Assembly (NCBI GenBank): GCA_002427975.1
Contig: DIZT01000307.1
Span: 18,339 to 29,737, forward strand
Source: Micrococcaceae bacterium UBA6021
GTDB taxonomy: Bacteria; Actinomycetota; Actinomycetes; Actinomycetales; Micrococcaceae
Length of the DNA stretch: 11,399 bases
Reading direction: 5' to 3'
Positions 1 through 6,398 of this stretch are shown here, piece after piece (position 1 is the first letter of the stretch; each line of letters opens with the position of its first letter). The translations under genes and the position numbers were made by a program. Below the pieces are notes generated by a model. The model was not told where the DNA came from. It was given only the letters and a program-made list of their open reading frames with translations, and did no database searches.

Positions 1-99
1 CGGGAACTGCGGATGCCACTGCGCCGCGTGGACGTCATTGCCGTGCTGGACGGCGGCGGCGGCGAACCCCTGGTGGAGCATCTTAAGGGGGTGGGGTAG
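1..99 (+). CDS. YraN-family (UPF0102) protein, 3' end only
   Basis: Frame 1 is open from the window edge to a TAG at 97-99 and gives 32 residues ending ...PLVEHLKGVG. The stretch LRRVDVIAVLD followed by a short variable linker and VEHLKG matches the C-terminus of actinobacterial YraN/UPF0102 proteins, small proteins with a restriction-endonuclease-like fold and no settled function. Its usual position directly before comM and dprA supports the call. The stop codon touches the comM start codon with no gap, so the two are almost certainly co-transcribed and perhaps translationally coupled. The catalytic part of the protein lies outside the window, so nothing can be said about its activity. Confidence 0.8.
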   Translation, partial: RELRMPLRRVDVIAVLDGGGGEPLVEHLKGVG

Positions 100-1644
100 A
101 TGGCGCTGGGCCGGACCTACTCTGTGGCGCTCGTGGGTTTGAACGGGTACATCGTCGAAGTGGAGGCCGATATTGGCCAGACCCTGCCGGCATTTGTGAT
201 CCTGGGCCTGCCGGATGCTGCCCTCAACGAGGCCAAGGAGCGGATACGGTCCGCGGCCAAGAATTCCGGAATTCCACTGAGCCGGCGGAAGATCACGGCC
301 AACCTCATCCCGGCGTCGCTGCCCAAGCGCGGTTCCGGCTTTGACCTGGCGGTCACCATGGCGGTCCTGAGGGCCGCGAATGACATCAAGCCCACAAACC
401 GGACAGTTTTCATCGCCGAACTGGGGTTGGACGGCCGGCTGCGGCCGGTACGCGGCATCCTGCCGGCGGTGATGGCGGCGGTGCAGGCCGGCTATCCGGA
501 CGTGGTGGTAGCGCACGCCAATCTCGCCGAAGCATCGCTGGTCCCCGGCGCCAACGTCCGGGGGTACCGCACCTTGGCCCGGCTTGCACTCGACTTTGGT
601 GCAGACCCGCAGGAGCTCGCCCTGGACTTCGAGCCGGAGGACGAGACCGGCTACGTGGATTCTTCTCCGGGACTGCAGGCTGTCCCGGACATGGCCGACG
701 TCTCCGGCCAGGGCGACGCCCGGCGTGCCCTTGAGGTGGCCGCGGCCGGGGCGCACCACCTGCTGCTGACGGGGCCGCCTGGCGCGGGCAAGACCATGCT
801 TGCTGAAAGGCTGCCAGGTCTCCTGCCGGACCTTGCCGACAATGAGGCCATGGAAGTCACTGCCATCCACTCCCTATGTGGCCTTCCGTCATCCGCCGTT
901 CAGCTCGTGCGGCGTCCACCGTTCGAGAATCCGCATCATTCGGCTACCGCCGCCGCCATTATCGGCGGAGGTTCCGGGTTGCCGCGCCCCGGAGCGGCGT
1001 CGCGGGCCCACCGCGGCGTCCTGTTCCTGGACGAGGCCCCTGAATACGAACGGCGGGTCCTGGACGCCCTTCGCCAGCCCCTGGAGAGCGGGGAGCTGGT
1101 CATTCACCGCTCGGCGGGAACGGCGGCCTATCCCGCCCGGTTCCAACTGGTCCTGGCCGCCAACCCCTGTCCTTGCGGCAAAGCTTCGGGAAAGGGCCTG
1201 GAGTGCACCTGCACGCCCATGATGAGGCGCCGCTACGTGGCCAGGATGTCCGGCCCGCTGCTGGACCGGGTTGACATCCAGCTGCAGGTGGAGCGCGTGT
1301 CCCTGGCCGACTTCGGCCAGGCGGGTGCCGAGGAGGACACGGCTGCCGTGGCCCGGCGGGTCGGCGACGCACGCCGGCGGCAGGCCGAACGGCTGCAGCC
1401 CCTGGGCCTGGAAACGAACTCGCAGGTTCCCGGCCGGATTCTGCGCGGTGCCCTGCGTCTGCCGGCCACTGCCACGCGGATCCTGGACCACTCGCTGGAG
1501 CGTGGGGTACTGACGGCCAGAGGCTATGACAGGGTACTTCGGCTTGCCTGGACCCTGGCCGACCTGTCGCACCGCGACACGCCCGACACCAACGACATCG
1601 GTCAGGCCCTTGGCCTCCGGCAGGCTGCCTCGGCAGCGGCGTGA
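100..1644 (+). CDS. comM: ComM/YifB, Mg-chelatase-like AAA+ ATPase (branch-migration helicase)
   Basis: A 514-residue protein of the usual length for the ComM/YifB family. In Vibrio cholerae ComM is a hexameric helicase that extends heteroduplex by branch migration during natural transformation; that role is inferred here by family. Domain order: a Lon-protease-like N-terminal domain (about residues 20-145, with LPDAALNEAKERIRSA and the KRGSGFDLA motif), the Mg-chelatase AAA+ core (about 190-395) and the Mg_chelatase_C helical domain (about 405-505). Walker A is GPPGAGKT at 225-232. Walker B is VLFLDE with D311 and E312. The family's cysteine cluster NPCPCG (355-360) followed by CTC is intact and may bind metal. 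The start is ATG, with an AAGGGGG ribosome binding site at 85-91, 8 nt upstream and inside the yraN 3' end. dprA begins 13 nt after the TGA, which suggests an operon. No defects seen. Confidence 0.95.
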   Translation: MALGRTYSVALVGLNGYIVEVEADIGQTLPAFVILGLPDAALNEAKERIRSAAKNSGIPLSRRKITANLIPASLPKRGSGFDLAVTMAVLRAANDIKPTNRTVFIAELGLDGRLRPVRGILPAVMAAVQAGYPDVVVAHANLAEASLVPGANVRGYRTLARLALDFGADPQELALDFEPEDETGYVDSSPGLQAVPDMADVSGQGDARRALEVAAAGAHHLLLTGPPGAGKTMLAERLPGLLPDLADNEAMEVTAIHSLCGLPSSAVQLVRRPPFENPHHSATAAAIIGGGSGLPRPGAASRAHRGVLFLDEAPEYERRVLDALRQPLESGELVIHRSAGTAAYPARFQLVLAANPCPCGKASGKGLECTCTPMMRRRYVARMSGPLLDRVDIQLQVERVSLADFGQAGAEEDTAAVARRVGDARRRQAERLQPLGLETNSQVPGRILRGALRLPATATRILDHSLERGVLTARGYDRVLRLAWTLADLSHRDTPDTNDIGQALGLRQAASAAA

Positions 1645-1657
1645 AGGAAGAAATCAC

Positions 1658-2842
1658 ATGGACAACGAACGGATCGCCCGGGCCGCACTGTCGCGGTTGA
1701 TGGAACCGCAGGACGCTGCCGGACTTGCCCTTGTGCAGGCCACTGGCGCCCTCGACGCCCTGAAGATCGCCACCGGCCAGGCGGCCGCCGGACCGGCATT
1801 GGAGCAGGAGATCACTGGCCTGCTGGCGGACAGCGGCGCCGGAACCAGCTGGGCCGGGATGGCAGCCGCGCTCAAACGCTGGGCGCCCCGCATTCCCGAT
1901 CTGGCGCCCGAGCGTGACCTGGCAACCATGGCACGCCTTGGCGGCCGGCTGATTGTCCCGTCAGACGAGCTCTGGCCAGCCCAACTTGCGGACCTCGGCA
2001 TCCAGGAGCCCATCTGTCTGTGGTGGCGTGGCCTGGAGCAGGAGCTGCCGGGCCAAGCCAAAAGTGTGGCGCTGGTTGGGTCCCGCGACAGCACGAGCTA
2101 CGGTGCCTCGGTGACCGGGGAACTCGCGTACTCGCTGGCTCAGCGGGGCTTCACCGTGGTTTCCGGAGGTGCGTACGGCATCGACGCCCACGCGCACCGG
2201 GCTGCACTGGCCGGGGGATCAGGGGCGGTGCCCACCATAGCGGTCATGGCAGGCGGCGTGGACCGGTTCTATCCGTCCGGCAACGAGGATCTCCTGCGGG
2301 CGGTCTGCAACCAGGGAGCGGTGCTCGCCGAGGTCCCGCCGGGGTCGGCGCCCACCCGCTACCGCTTTCTCCAACGGAACAGGCTGATAGCAGCCTTGGC
2401 CTCGGTCACGGTGGTGGTGGAAGCCCGCTGGCGCTCCGGTGCACTGAACACTGCCCATCACGCGGAGACGCTTGGCCGGGCGGTCGGTGCCCTTCCAGGG
2501 TCCGTGCACAGCGCCAACTCCGCTGGCTGCCACCGGTTGCTCCGGGACGGCGGTGCCATCTGCGTGACTGACGCGGCGGAGATTGCCGAGCTCGCCTCCC
2601 CGAGCGGTGTGGGGCTGCCGGAGCCCGGGACAGGGCGTGTGGCCGATCACGATGGGCTGACCCTGGAGGATCTGATCCTCCTCGATGCGCTGCCGCTGCG
2701 GTCCACCACCTCCGTTGACAAACTCTGCGCTGTTGCCGGACTCAGCGCGGAATCCGTGCGGGCCGGATTGGGCAGGCTCGGGCTGCTGGGGCTTGCCGCT
2801 TCGGAAAGGGGCGGCTGGAAACGGGCCAAGGAATCCGCGTAG
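1658..2842 (+). CDS. dprA: DprA, DNA-processing protein A
   Basis: A 394-residue DprA (Smf) protein. In transforming bacteria DprA binds single-stranded DNA entering the cytoplasm and loads RecA on it. The extended Rossmann fold (about residues 90-310) shows the family motifs: VALVGSRDSTSYG (136-148), SGGAYGIDAHAHRAAL (169-184), the IAVMAGGVDRFYPSGN segment, the RFLQRNR motif with R240 N241 R242, and VVEARWRSGALNTA followed by LPGSVHSANSAGCHRLLRDGGA. The N-terminal helical region and a C-terminal winged-helix-like domain (about 325-390) match the long form of the family. The frame is open upstream to 1526, but that extension lies inside comM. The ATG at 1658 has AAGGAAG at 1644-1650, 7 nt upstream, which decides the start. 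The gap from comM is 13 nt, so the two are probably one transcript. Confidence 0.95.
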   Translation: MDNERIARAALSRLMEPQDAAGLALVQATGALDALKIATGQAAAGPALEQEITGLLADSGAGTSWAGMAAALKRWAPRIPDLAPERDLATMARLGGRLIVPSDELWPAQLADLGIQEPICLWWRGLEQELPGQAKSVALVGSRDSTSYGASVTGELAYSLAQRGFTVVSGGAYGIDAHAHRAALAGGSGAVPTIAVMAGGVDRFYPSGNEDLLRAVCNQGAVLAEVPPGSAPTRYRFLQRNRLIAALASVTVVVEARWRSGALNTAHHAETLGRAVGALPGSVHSANSAGCHRLLRDGGAICVTDAAEIAELASPSGVGLPEPGTGRVADHDGLTLEDLILLDALPLRSTTSVDKLCAVAGLSAESVRAGLGRLGLLGLAASERGGWKRAKESA

Positions 2843-2893
2843 TTTCCTGTGTCCGGCACGGGAATCCCCGCGGAATTCTGGGACAGTGGAACA

Positions 2894-3820
2894 GTGGAGA
2901 ACCAGGAACTGCCCCAGGCGTTTGAGCACGCAGTTGCCGGCTTCGGCAGGTACCTGTCAGCCGAGCGGGCCCGGTCCGGGCATACAGTTCGGGCCTACAT
3001 CTCGGACCTTCGAAGCCTCCTGGAGCACGCCGCCTCCGAGGGCATCACGGACCTGCCGGGCCTGGAGTTGGGGACTTTCCGGCGGTGGCTCGGGGCGCAA
3101 AGCCAGTCGGGGATGTCCCGTTCCACCCTTGCGCGGAGATCGGCCACAGCGCGGTCGTTCACCACGTGGGCCATGCGGGAAGAACTTATCGAGACGGACC
3201 CCGCCCTGCGCCTCAGGGCGCCCAAGGCGGAAAAGTCCCTGCCGGGCGTGCTGCAGTCCCAACAACTTGGCAGGCTGCTGGGAAGCCTGGAGGAAGCTGC
3301 GGCTGACGGGTCACCGGTTCCGGTGCGCAACCGGGCCATGGTGGAACTCCTGTACGCCACGGGACTGCGGGTGGGGGAGCTGGCCGCCTTGGATGTGGAC
3401 GATCTCAACCCGGACCGCCGGACCCTTCGGGTGGTCGGCAAAGGCAACAAGGAAAGGACCGTACCTTACGGTGTCCCGGCTGCGCTCGCCGTCGACGATT
3501 GGCTCCGCAGGGGCAGGCCGCTCCTGGCGGTGGGCCACAGCGGACCTGCGCTTTTCCTCGGCTCCAGAGGAAACCGCGTTGACCAGCGCCAGGTCAGGAC
3601 CGTGGTGAAAGAGATCTTCGAAGCACTCGGAGATACCTCAGCCACCGGCCCGCACGCCCTGAGGCATTCCGCGGCAACGCACCTGCTCGACGGCGGCGCC
3701 GACCTTCGCGCGGTCCAGGAGATCCTGGGCCACAGCAGCCTCGCCACCACCCAGATCTACACCCACGTGTCCGTGGAGCGGCTCCGGAGCAGCTACCAGC
3801 AGGCCCATCCCCGGGCCTGA
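2894..3820 (+). CDS. xerC: XerC-type tyrosine site-specific recombinase
   Basis: A tyrosine recombinase of 308 residues from the chosen GTG. XerC with XerD resolves chromosome dimers at dif near the terminus; which Xer it is rests on similarity and on the usual place of xerC after dprA. The N-terminal SAM-like core-binding domain covers about residues 8-95 and the catalytic domain about 118-300. All six catalytic residues are present: R159 (ATGLRVGEL), K183 (GKGNKER), H254 and R257 (HALRHSAATHLL), H280 (LGHSS) and the nucleophile Y289 (QIYTH). Their spacing is almost the same as in E. coli XerD, so the enzyme should be active. The start is uncertain. A GTG at 2849 would give 323 residues and leave 6 nt after dprA, but has no well-spaced ribosome binding site. 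The GTG at 2894 has GGGA 10 nt upstream and puts the protein at the family's usual length. Confidence 0.92.
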   Translation: MENQELPQAFEHAVAGFGRYLSAERARSGHTVRAYISDLRSLLEHAASEGITDLPGLELGTFRRWLGAQSQSGMSRSTLARRSATARSFTTWAMREELIETDPALRLRAPKAEKSLPGVLQSQQLGRLLGSLEEAAADGSPVPVRNRAMVELLYATGLRVGELAALDVDDLNPDRRTLRVVGKGNKERTVPYGVPAALAVDDWLRRGRPLLAVGHSGPALFLGSRGNRVDQRQVRTVVKEIFEALGDTSATGPHALRHSAATHLLDGGADLRAVQEILGHSSLATTQIYTHVSVERLRSSYQQAHPRA

Positions 3821-4096
3821 GAACGGGGGGATTCCCCGCCACGGTCGGGCAAATCCTGGTCTGCGTTACCGGTGGCGAATCGCACTGGCGTAATTACGCG
3901 GCGTACGGCACAATAAGAGTCACGTCCGGCAACTTTCAAGTTTCGCTTGAAGCTCCTTCGCTTCGCGCGTTACCTCAAGTCCGGACACAGTTTAATAATC
4001 AGGCAGGGAATACCGCCGCTGGAACATACAGCACCGGGCAGTTTCATCCAGGCAGAGGTCGTTGGGGAAGACGTACCTACAGCTATGGAGGATGGA
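3821..4096 (+). promoter_or_regulatory. Intergenic spacer and leader before the DUF3145 gene
   Basis: This 276-bp gap holds no credible gene. Just after xerC there is a short hairpin, CGGGG (3824-3828) and CCCCG (3834-3838) with a 5-nt loop, but no U-tract, so it is at best a weak terminator. A perfect 12-bp palindrome, GCGTAATTACGC, is at 3888-3899. It is followed by an AT-rich CACAAT at 3919-3924 that could be a -10 element, though its -35 is poor. An inverted repeat TTCAAG-N5-CTTGAA lies at 3935-3951. A second possible -10 is TTTAAT near 3990. The promoter of the DUF3145 gene is probably here, but the sequence does not single out one start. Confidence 0.35.
4087..4091 (+). promoter_or_regulatory. 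Ribosome binding site fixing the DUF3145 start
   Basis: GGAGG stands 5 nt before the ATG at 4097. The same frame is open back to 3947 and has another ATG at 4085, but that ATG lies just upstream of this site, so only the ATG at 4097 is well placed for initiation. Confidence 0.75.
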
Positions 4097-4600
4097 ATGT
4101 CTGTTGCAATGACCCGTGGTGTGCTGTTTGTTCACTCAGCCCCTACAGCACTGTGCCCGCATGTCGAGTGGGCCATCGGCTCCGTCGTGGATAAGCGGAC
4201 GGATCTTGAGTGGACCCCTCAGCCTGCCGCGCCCGGAATGTTCCGTGCCGAGCTCTCCTGGACGGGAACCCCGGGCACCGGATCGTTGTTGGCATCCTCA
4301 CTTCGCGGCTGGGCCCATTTGCGGTACGAGGTCACTGAGGAACCGAGCCAGGGCGTTGACGGCGGCCGCTGGTCGCACACCCCCGAACTGGGGATTTTCC
4401 ACGCCACGACGGATGTCCACGGCAACATCATGGTTTCAGAGGACCGCATCCGCTACGCCTACGAATCAGGCGCCGGCGATCCATCCGCCGTCTACCACGA
4501 ACTTTCCCTGGCGCTGGGTGAGGCCTGGGACGAAGAACTCGAGCCCTTCCGCCACGCGGCCGAGGGCGCTCCGGTGCGCTGGCTGCACCAAGTGGGCTAG
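4097..4600 (+). CDS. DUF3145 family protein, function unknown
   Basis: A 167-residue soluble protein recognised as DUF3145, an actinobacterial family with no assigned function. The N-terminus MTRGVLFVHSAPTALCPHVEWAIGSVV and the segment GWAHLRYEVTEEPSQGVDGGRW are characteristic and full length. The sequence is rich in acidic and aromatic residues and shows no signal peptide, membrane span, cysteine cluster or nucleotide-binding motif. The first residues after the start, with short hydrophobic strands, suggest a mixed alpha/beta fold, but this is a guess. The gene faces fabF, stop to stop, across 82 bp. To my knowledge DUF3145 genes often sit next to the fab operon in actinobacteria, which hints at a link with lipid metabolism but proves nothing. 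Confidence 0.9.
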   Translation: MSVAMTRGVLFVHSAPTALCPHVEWAIGSVVDKRTDLEWTPQPAAPGMFRAELSWTGTPGTGSLLASSLRGWAHLRYEVTEEPSQGVDGGRWSHTPELGIFHATTDVHGNIMVSEDRIRYAYESGAGDPSAVYHELSLALGEAWDEELEPFRHAAEGAPVRWLHQVG

Positions 4601-4607
4601 CCAGCAA

Positions 4608-4668
4608 CGTCGAAATGACAGATGGCGCAATGGTCATCAAAAAATTGCCGCCATCTGTCATTTCGACG
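4608..4668. repeat. Long palindrome between convergent genes (20-bp perfect arms)
   Basis: Arms at 4608-4627 and 4649-4668 are perfect reverse complements over 20 bp. Past one unpaired C (4648) four more pairs follow, CAAT (4628-4631) with ATTG (4644-4647), leaving a 12-nt loop GGTCATCAAAAA. It lies 7 nt after the DUF3145 stop and 14 nt from the fabF stop. Its position suggests a bidirectional terminator for both genes. There is no U-run after either arm, so it is not a classical intrinsic terminator. It could stop transcripts by Rho or protect 3' ends, or be a copy of a dispersed palindromic repeat. Confidence 0.8.
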
Positions 4669-4682
4669 AGCCCCTGCGATCG

Positions 4683-5918
4683 CTAGATGCTGCGGATAGC
4701 GATCACGGCGTTGTGGCCGCCGAAACCGAACGAGTTGCTCAGCGCCACGATGTCGCCCGCCGGCAGATCCCTGGCCGACGTGACGACGTCGAGCGGAATC
4801 TCGGGGTCCTGGTTCTCAAGGTTGATCGTGACCGGGGCCTTGCGGTGGTAGACGGCCAGCGCAGTGAGCACCGCCTCCACAGCACCGGACGCGCCCAGAA
4901 GGTGGCCCATCTGGGACTTGGTGGCGGATACTGCAACGTTGTCGAGGTGGTTCCCCAGTGATGCGCGGAGCGCCGTGTACTCGGGCTTGTCACCGACGGG
5001 GGTGGAGGTGGCGTGCGCGTTGACGTGCACCACGTCCTCGGCCTGGATCCGGCCATCGAACATGGCTGCCTTCAGCGCACGGGTGGCGCCAAGGCCCTGG
5101 GGGTCCGGGGCGGTGATGTGGTACGCGTCAGCGGTTACGGACGTGCCTGCCAGTTCGCAGTAGATACGGGCGCCGCGGGCCAGGGCGTGCTCCTCAGCCT
5201 CGAGGACCAGCGCACCGGCGCCTTCGCCCATGACAAAGCCGTCACGCCCGAGATCGTACGGACGTGAAGCGCCCTGGGGGTCATCGTTGCGCCGGGAGAG
5301 CGCCTGCATCGAGGAGAAGGCGGCAAGGGGCATGGGGTGGATGGCCGCCTCAGCGCCGCCGCACATCACGACGTCGGCCTTGCCGGAGCGGATCAGTTCC
5401 AAGCCCAGGTGAAGGGCTTCGGTGCCGGACGCGCAGGCCGAAACCGGGGTGTGGGCGCCGGCACGGGCACCAAGGTCAAGGCTGACGGCTGCCGCGACGC
5501 CGTTGGGCATCAGCATGGGCACCGTCATGGGCAGGACGCGACGCGGGCCCTTTTCCTTCAGGGTGTCCCACGCGTCCAGCAGCGTCCAGACACCGCCGAT
5601 ACCGGTGGCGAAAGCAACCGCAAGACGGTCAGGGTCAATTTCCGTGATGCCTGAATCGGCCCAGGCCTCGCGGGAGGCGATCACGCCGAACTGGGTGGAC
5701 GGGTCCATCCGTTTGGCCTCAACGCGGCTCAGGACCTCCAGGGCCGGGGTGGAGCAGCGGGCGGCAAAGTGGACCGGCAGTTCGTACTTGGCGACCCATT
5801 CGTCCTCCAGCGTGCGGGCACCGGAGACCCCCTTCAGCGCATTGTTCCACATGGTGGGTACGTCGCCGCCGATGGGCGTGGTGGCACCCAGACCGGTAAT
5901 GACTACTTTGCGTGTCAT
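4683..5918 (-). CDS. fabF: 3-oxoacyl-ACP synthase II (FabF/KasA-type)
   Basis: A 411-residue beta-ketoacyl-ACP synthase that condenses malonyl-ACP with acyl-ACP, adding two carbons per FAS-II cycle in the cytoplasm. Catalytic residues are all present: C162 (VSACASGT), H302 (VNAHATST), K334 and H339 (KSQMGHLLGASGAVE). These align with C163, H303, K335 and H340 of E. coli FabF. The gatekeeper loop SFGFGGHN (396-403) and the GEGAGALVLE segment are intact. The start ATG has only a weak ribosome binding site (AGAGAG about 8 nt upstream). It is the last gene of the fab block and is separated from acpP by 153 bp that contain a probable terminator, so it may be expressed below acpP. Only one elongating synthase is seen, unlike the kasA-kasB pair of mycobacteria. 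Confidence 0.96.
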   Translation of the reverse strand: MTRKVVITGLGATTPIGGDVPTMWNNALKGVSGARTLEDEWVAKYELPVHFAARCSTPALEVLSRVEAKRMDPSTQFGVIASREAWADSGITEIDPDRLAVAFATGIGGVWTLLDAWDTLKEKGPRRVLPMTVPMLMPNGVAAAVSLDLGARAGAHTPVSACASGTEALHLGLELIRSGKADVVMCGGAEAAIHPMPLAAFSSMQALSRRNDDPQGASRPYDLGRDGFVMGEGAGALVLEAEEHALARGARIYCELAGTSVTADAYHITAPDPQGLGATRALKAAMFDGRIQAEDVVHVNAHATSTPVGDKPEYTALRASLGNHLDNVAVSATKSQMGHLLGASGAVEAVLTALAVYHRKAPVTINLENQDPEIPLDVVTSARDLPAGDIVALSNSFGFGGHNAVIAIRSI

Positions 5919-5994
5919 TGGATCACTCTCTGTCGGTGGGCAGGCCGTATCCGGTTATCCGGCGGGGTCCCGCGTGTGGGGCAGCTGGCTGCCG

Positions 5995-6044
5995 AAAAAT
6001 TGGTGTGGGCTGCCGGTCCGGCCTGAGCACGGACCGGCAGCCCA
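5995..6044 (-). terminator. Rho-independent terminator or attenuator between acpP and fabF
   Basis: On the - strand a 15-bp perfect stem (6030-6044 with 6006-6020, 9-nt loop) is followed, after CACCAA, by TTTTT at 5999-5995. The stem is nearly all G and C. A strong stem plus a short U-run 6 nt later is a credible intrinsic terminator, somewhat weak because the U-run is short and offset. It starts 27 nt after the acpP stop codon and about 80 nt before the fabF start. Since fabF needs expression and no clear promoter is visible in the remaining 76 bp, partial read-through is the likely mode. Confidence 0.65.
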
Positions 6045-6071
6045 GTCAGCCGCAAGGGGCTGAAGCCTGGG

Positions 6072-6317
6072 TTAGGCCTGGGCGCCGGCGATGAAGCTGA
6101 CGGCGTCGCCCACGGTCTTGAGGTTCTTGACCTCTTCGTCCGGGATACGCACGCCGAACTTCTCTTCGGCGTTGACCACGATGGTCATCATGGAGATGGA
6201 GTCGATGTCCAGGTCCTCGGTGAAGGACTTGTCGAGCTCTACGGACTCAGGGGCAAGGCCGGTTTCTTCGTTGACGATTTCAGCCAAGCCGGCCAGGATC
6301 TCTTCGTTGCTAGCCAT
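6072..6317 (-). CDS. acpP: Acyl carrier protein
   Basis: An 81-residue acidic four-helix acyl carrier protein that holds growing acyl chains on a 4'-phosphopantetheine arm for all FAS-II enzymes. The attachment serine is S40 in DLDIDSISMM; the usual DSL motif is DSI here. The recognition helix after it, with MMTIVVNAEEKFGV, and the IPDEEVKNLKTVGDAV segment are typical. The ATG at 6317 has a strong AAAGGAG ribosome binding site (6324-6330), 6 nt upstream, in keeping with high expression of an abundant protein. An 81-bp gap separates it from fabH. Downstream is a hairpin terminator before fabF. Confidence 0.97.
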   Translation of the reverse strand: MASNEEILAGLAEIVNEETGLAPESVELDKSFTEDLDIDSISMMTIVVNAEEKFGVRIPDEEVKNLKTVGDAVSFIAGAQA

Positions 6318-6341
6318 TGATGGCTCCTTTTCTTGTTATTG

Positions 6342-6358
6342 CCGGCAGTGGGTGCCGG
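6342..6358 (-). other. Small hairpin in the acpP leader
   Basis: CCGGCA and TGCCGG form a 6-bp stem with a 5-nt loop, 11 nt upstream of the acpP ribosome binding site. No U-run follows, so it is not a terminator. It could mark an RNA processing site or a 5' end that stabilises the acpP message, or be incidental in GC-rich DNA. Confidence 0.35.
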
Positions 6359-6398
6359 AAACGGTGCAGTCCGCGGATGCGGCCTGTGTGGGGCGTTC

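Noticed and set aside
1526..1657. A 44-residue N-terminal extension of DprA overlapping comM
   Set aside because: It is an out-of-frame reading of comM; the ATG at 1658 has a well-placed AAGGAAG and the family N-terminus.
3824..3838. Intrinsic terminator after xerC
   Set aside because: The stem is only 5 bp and no U-run follows, so I do not list it as a terminator.
3947..4096. A 50-residue N-terminal extension of the DUF3145 protein
   Set aside because: The extension starts at TTG, does not resemble the family, and the GGAGG ribosome binding site lies inside it, 5 nt before the ATG at 4097.
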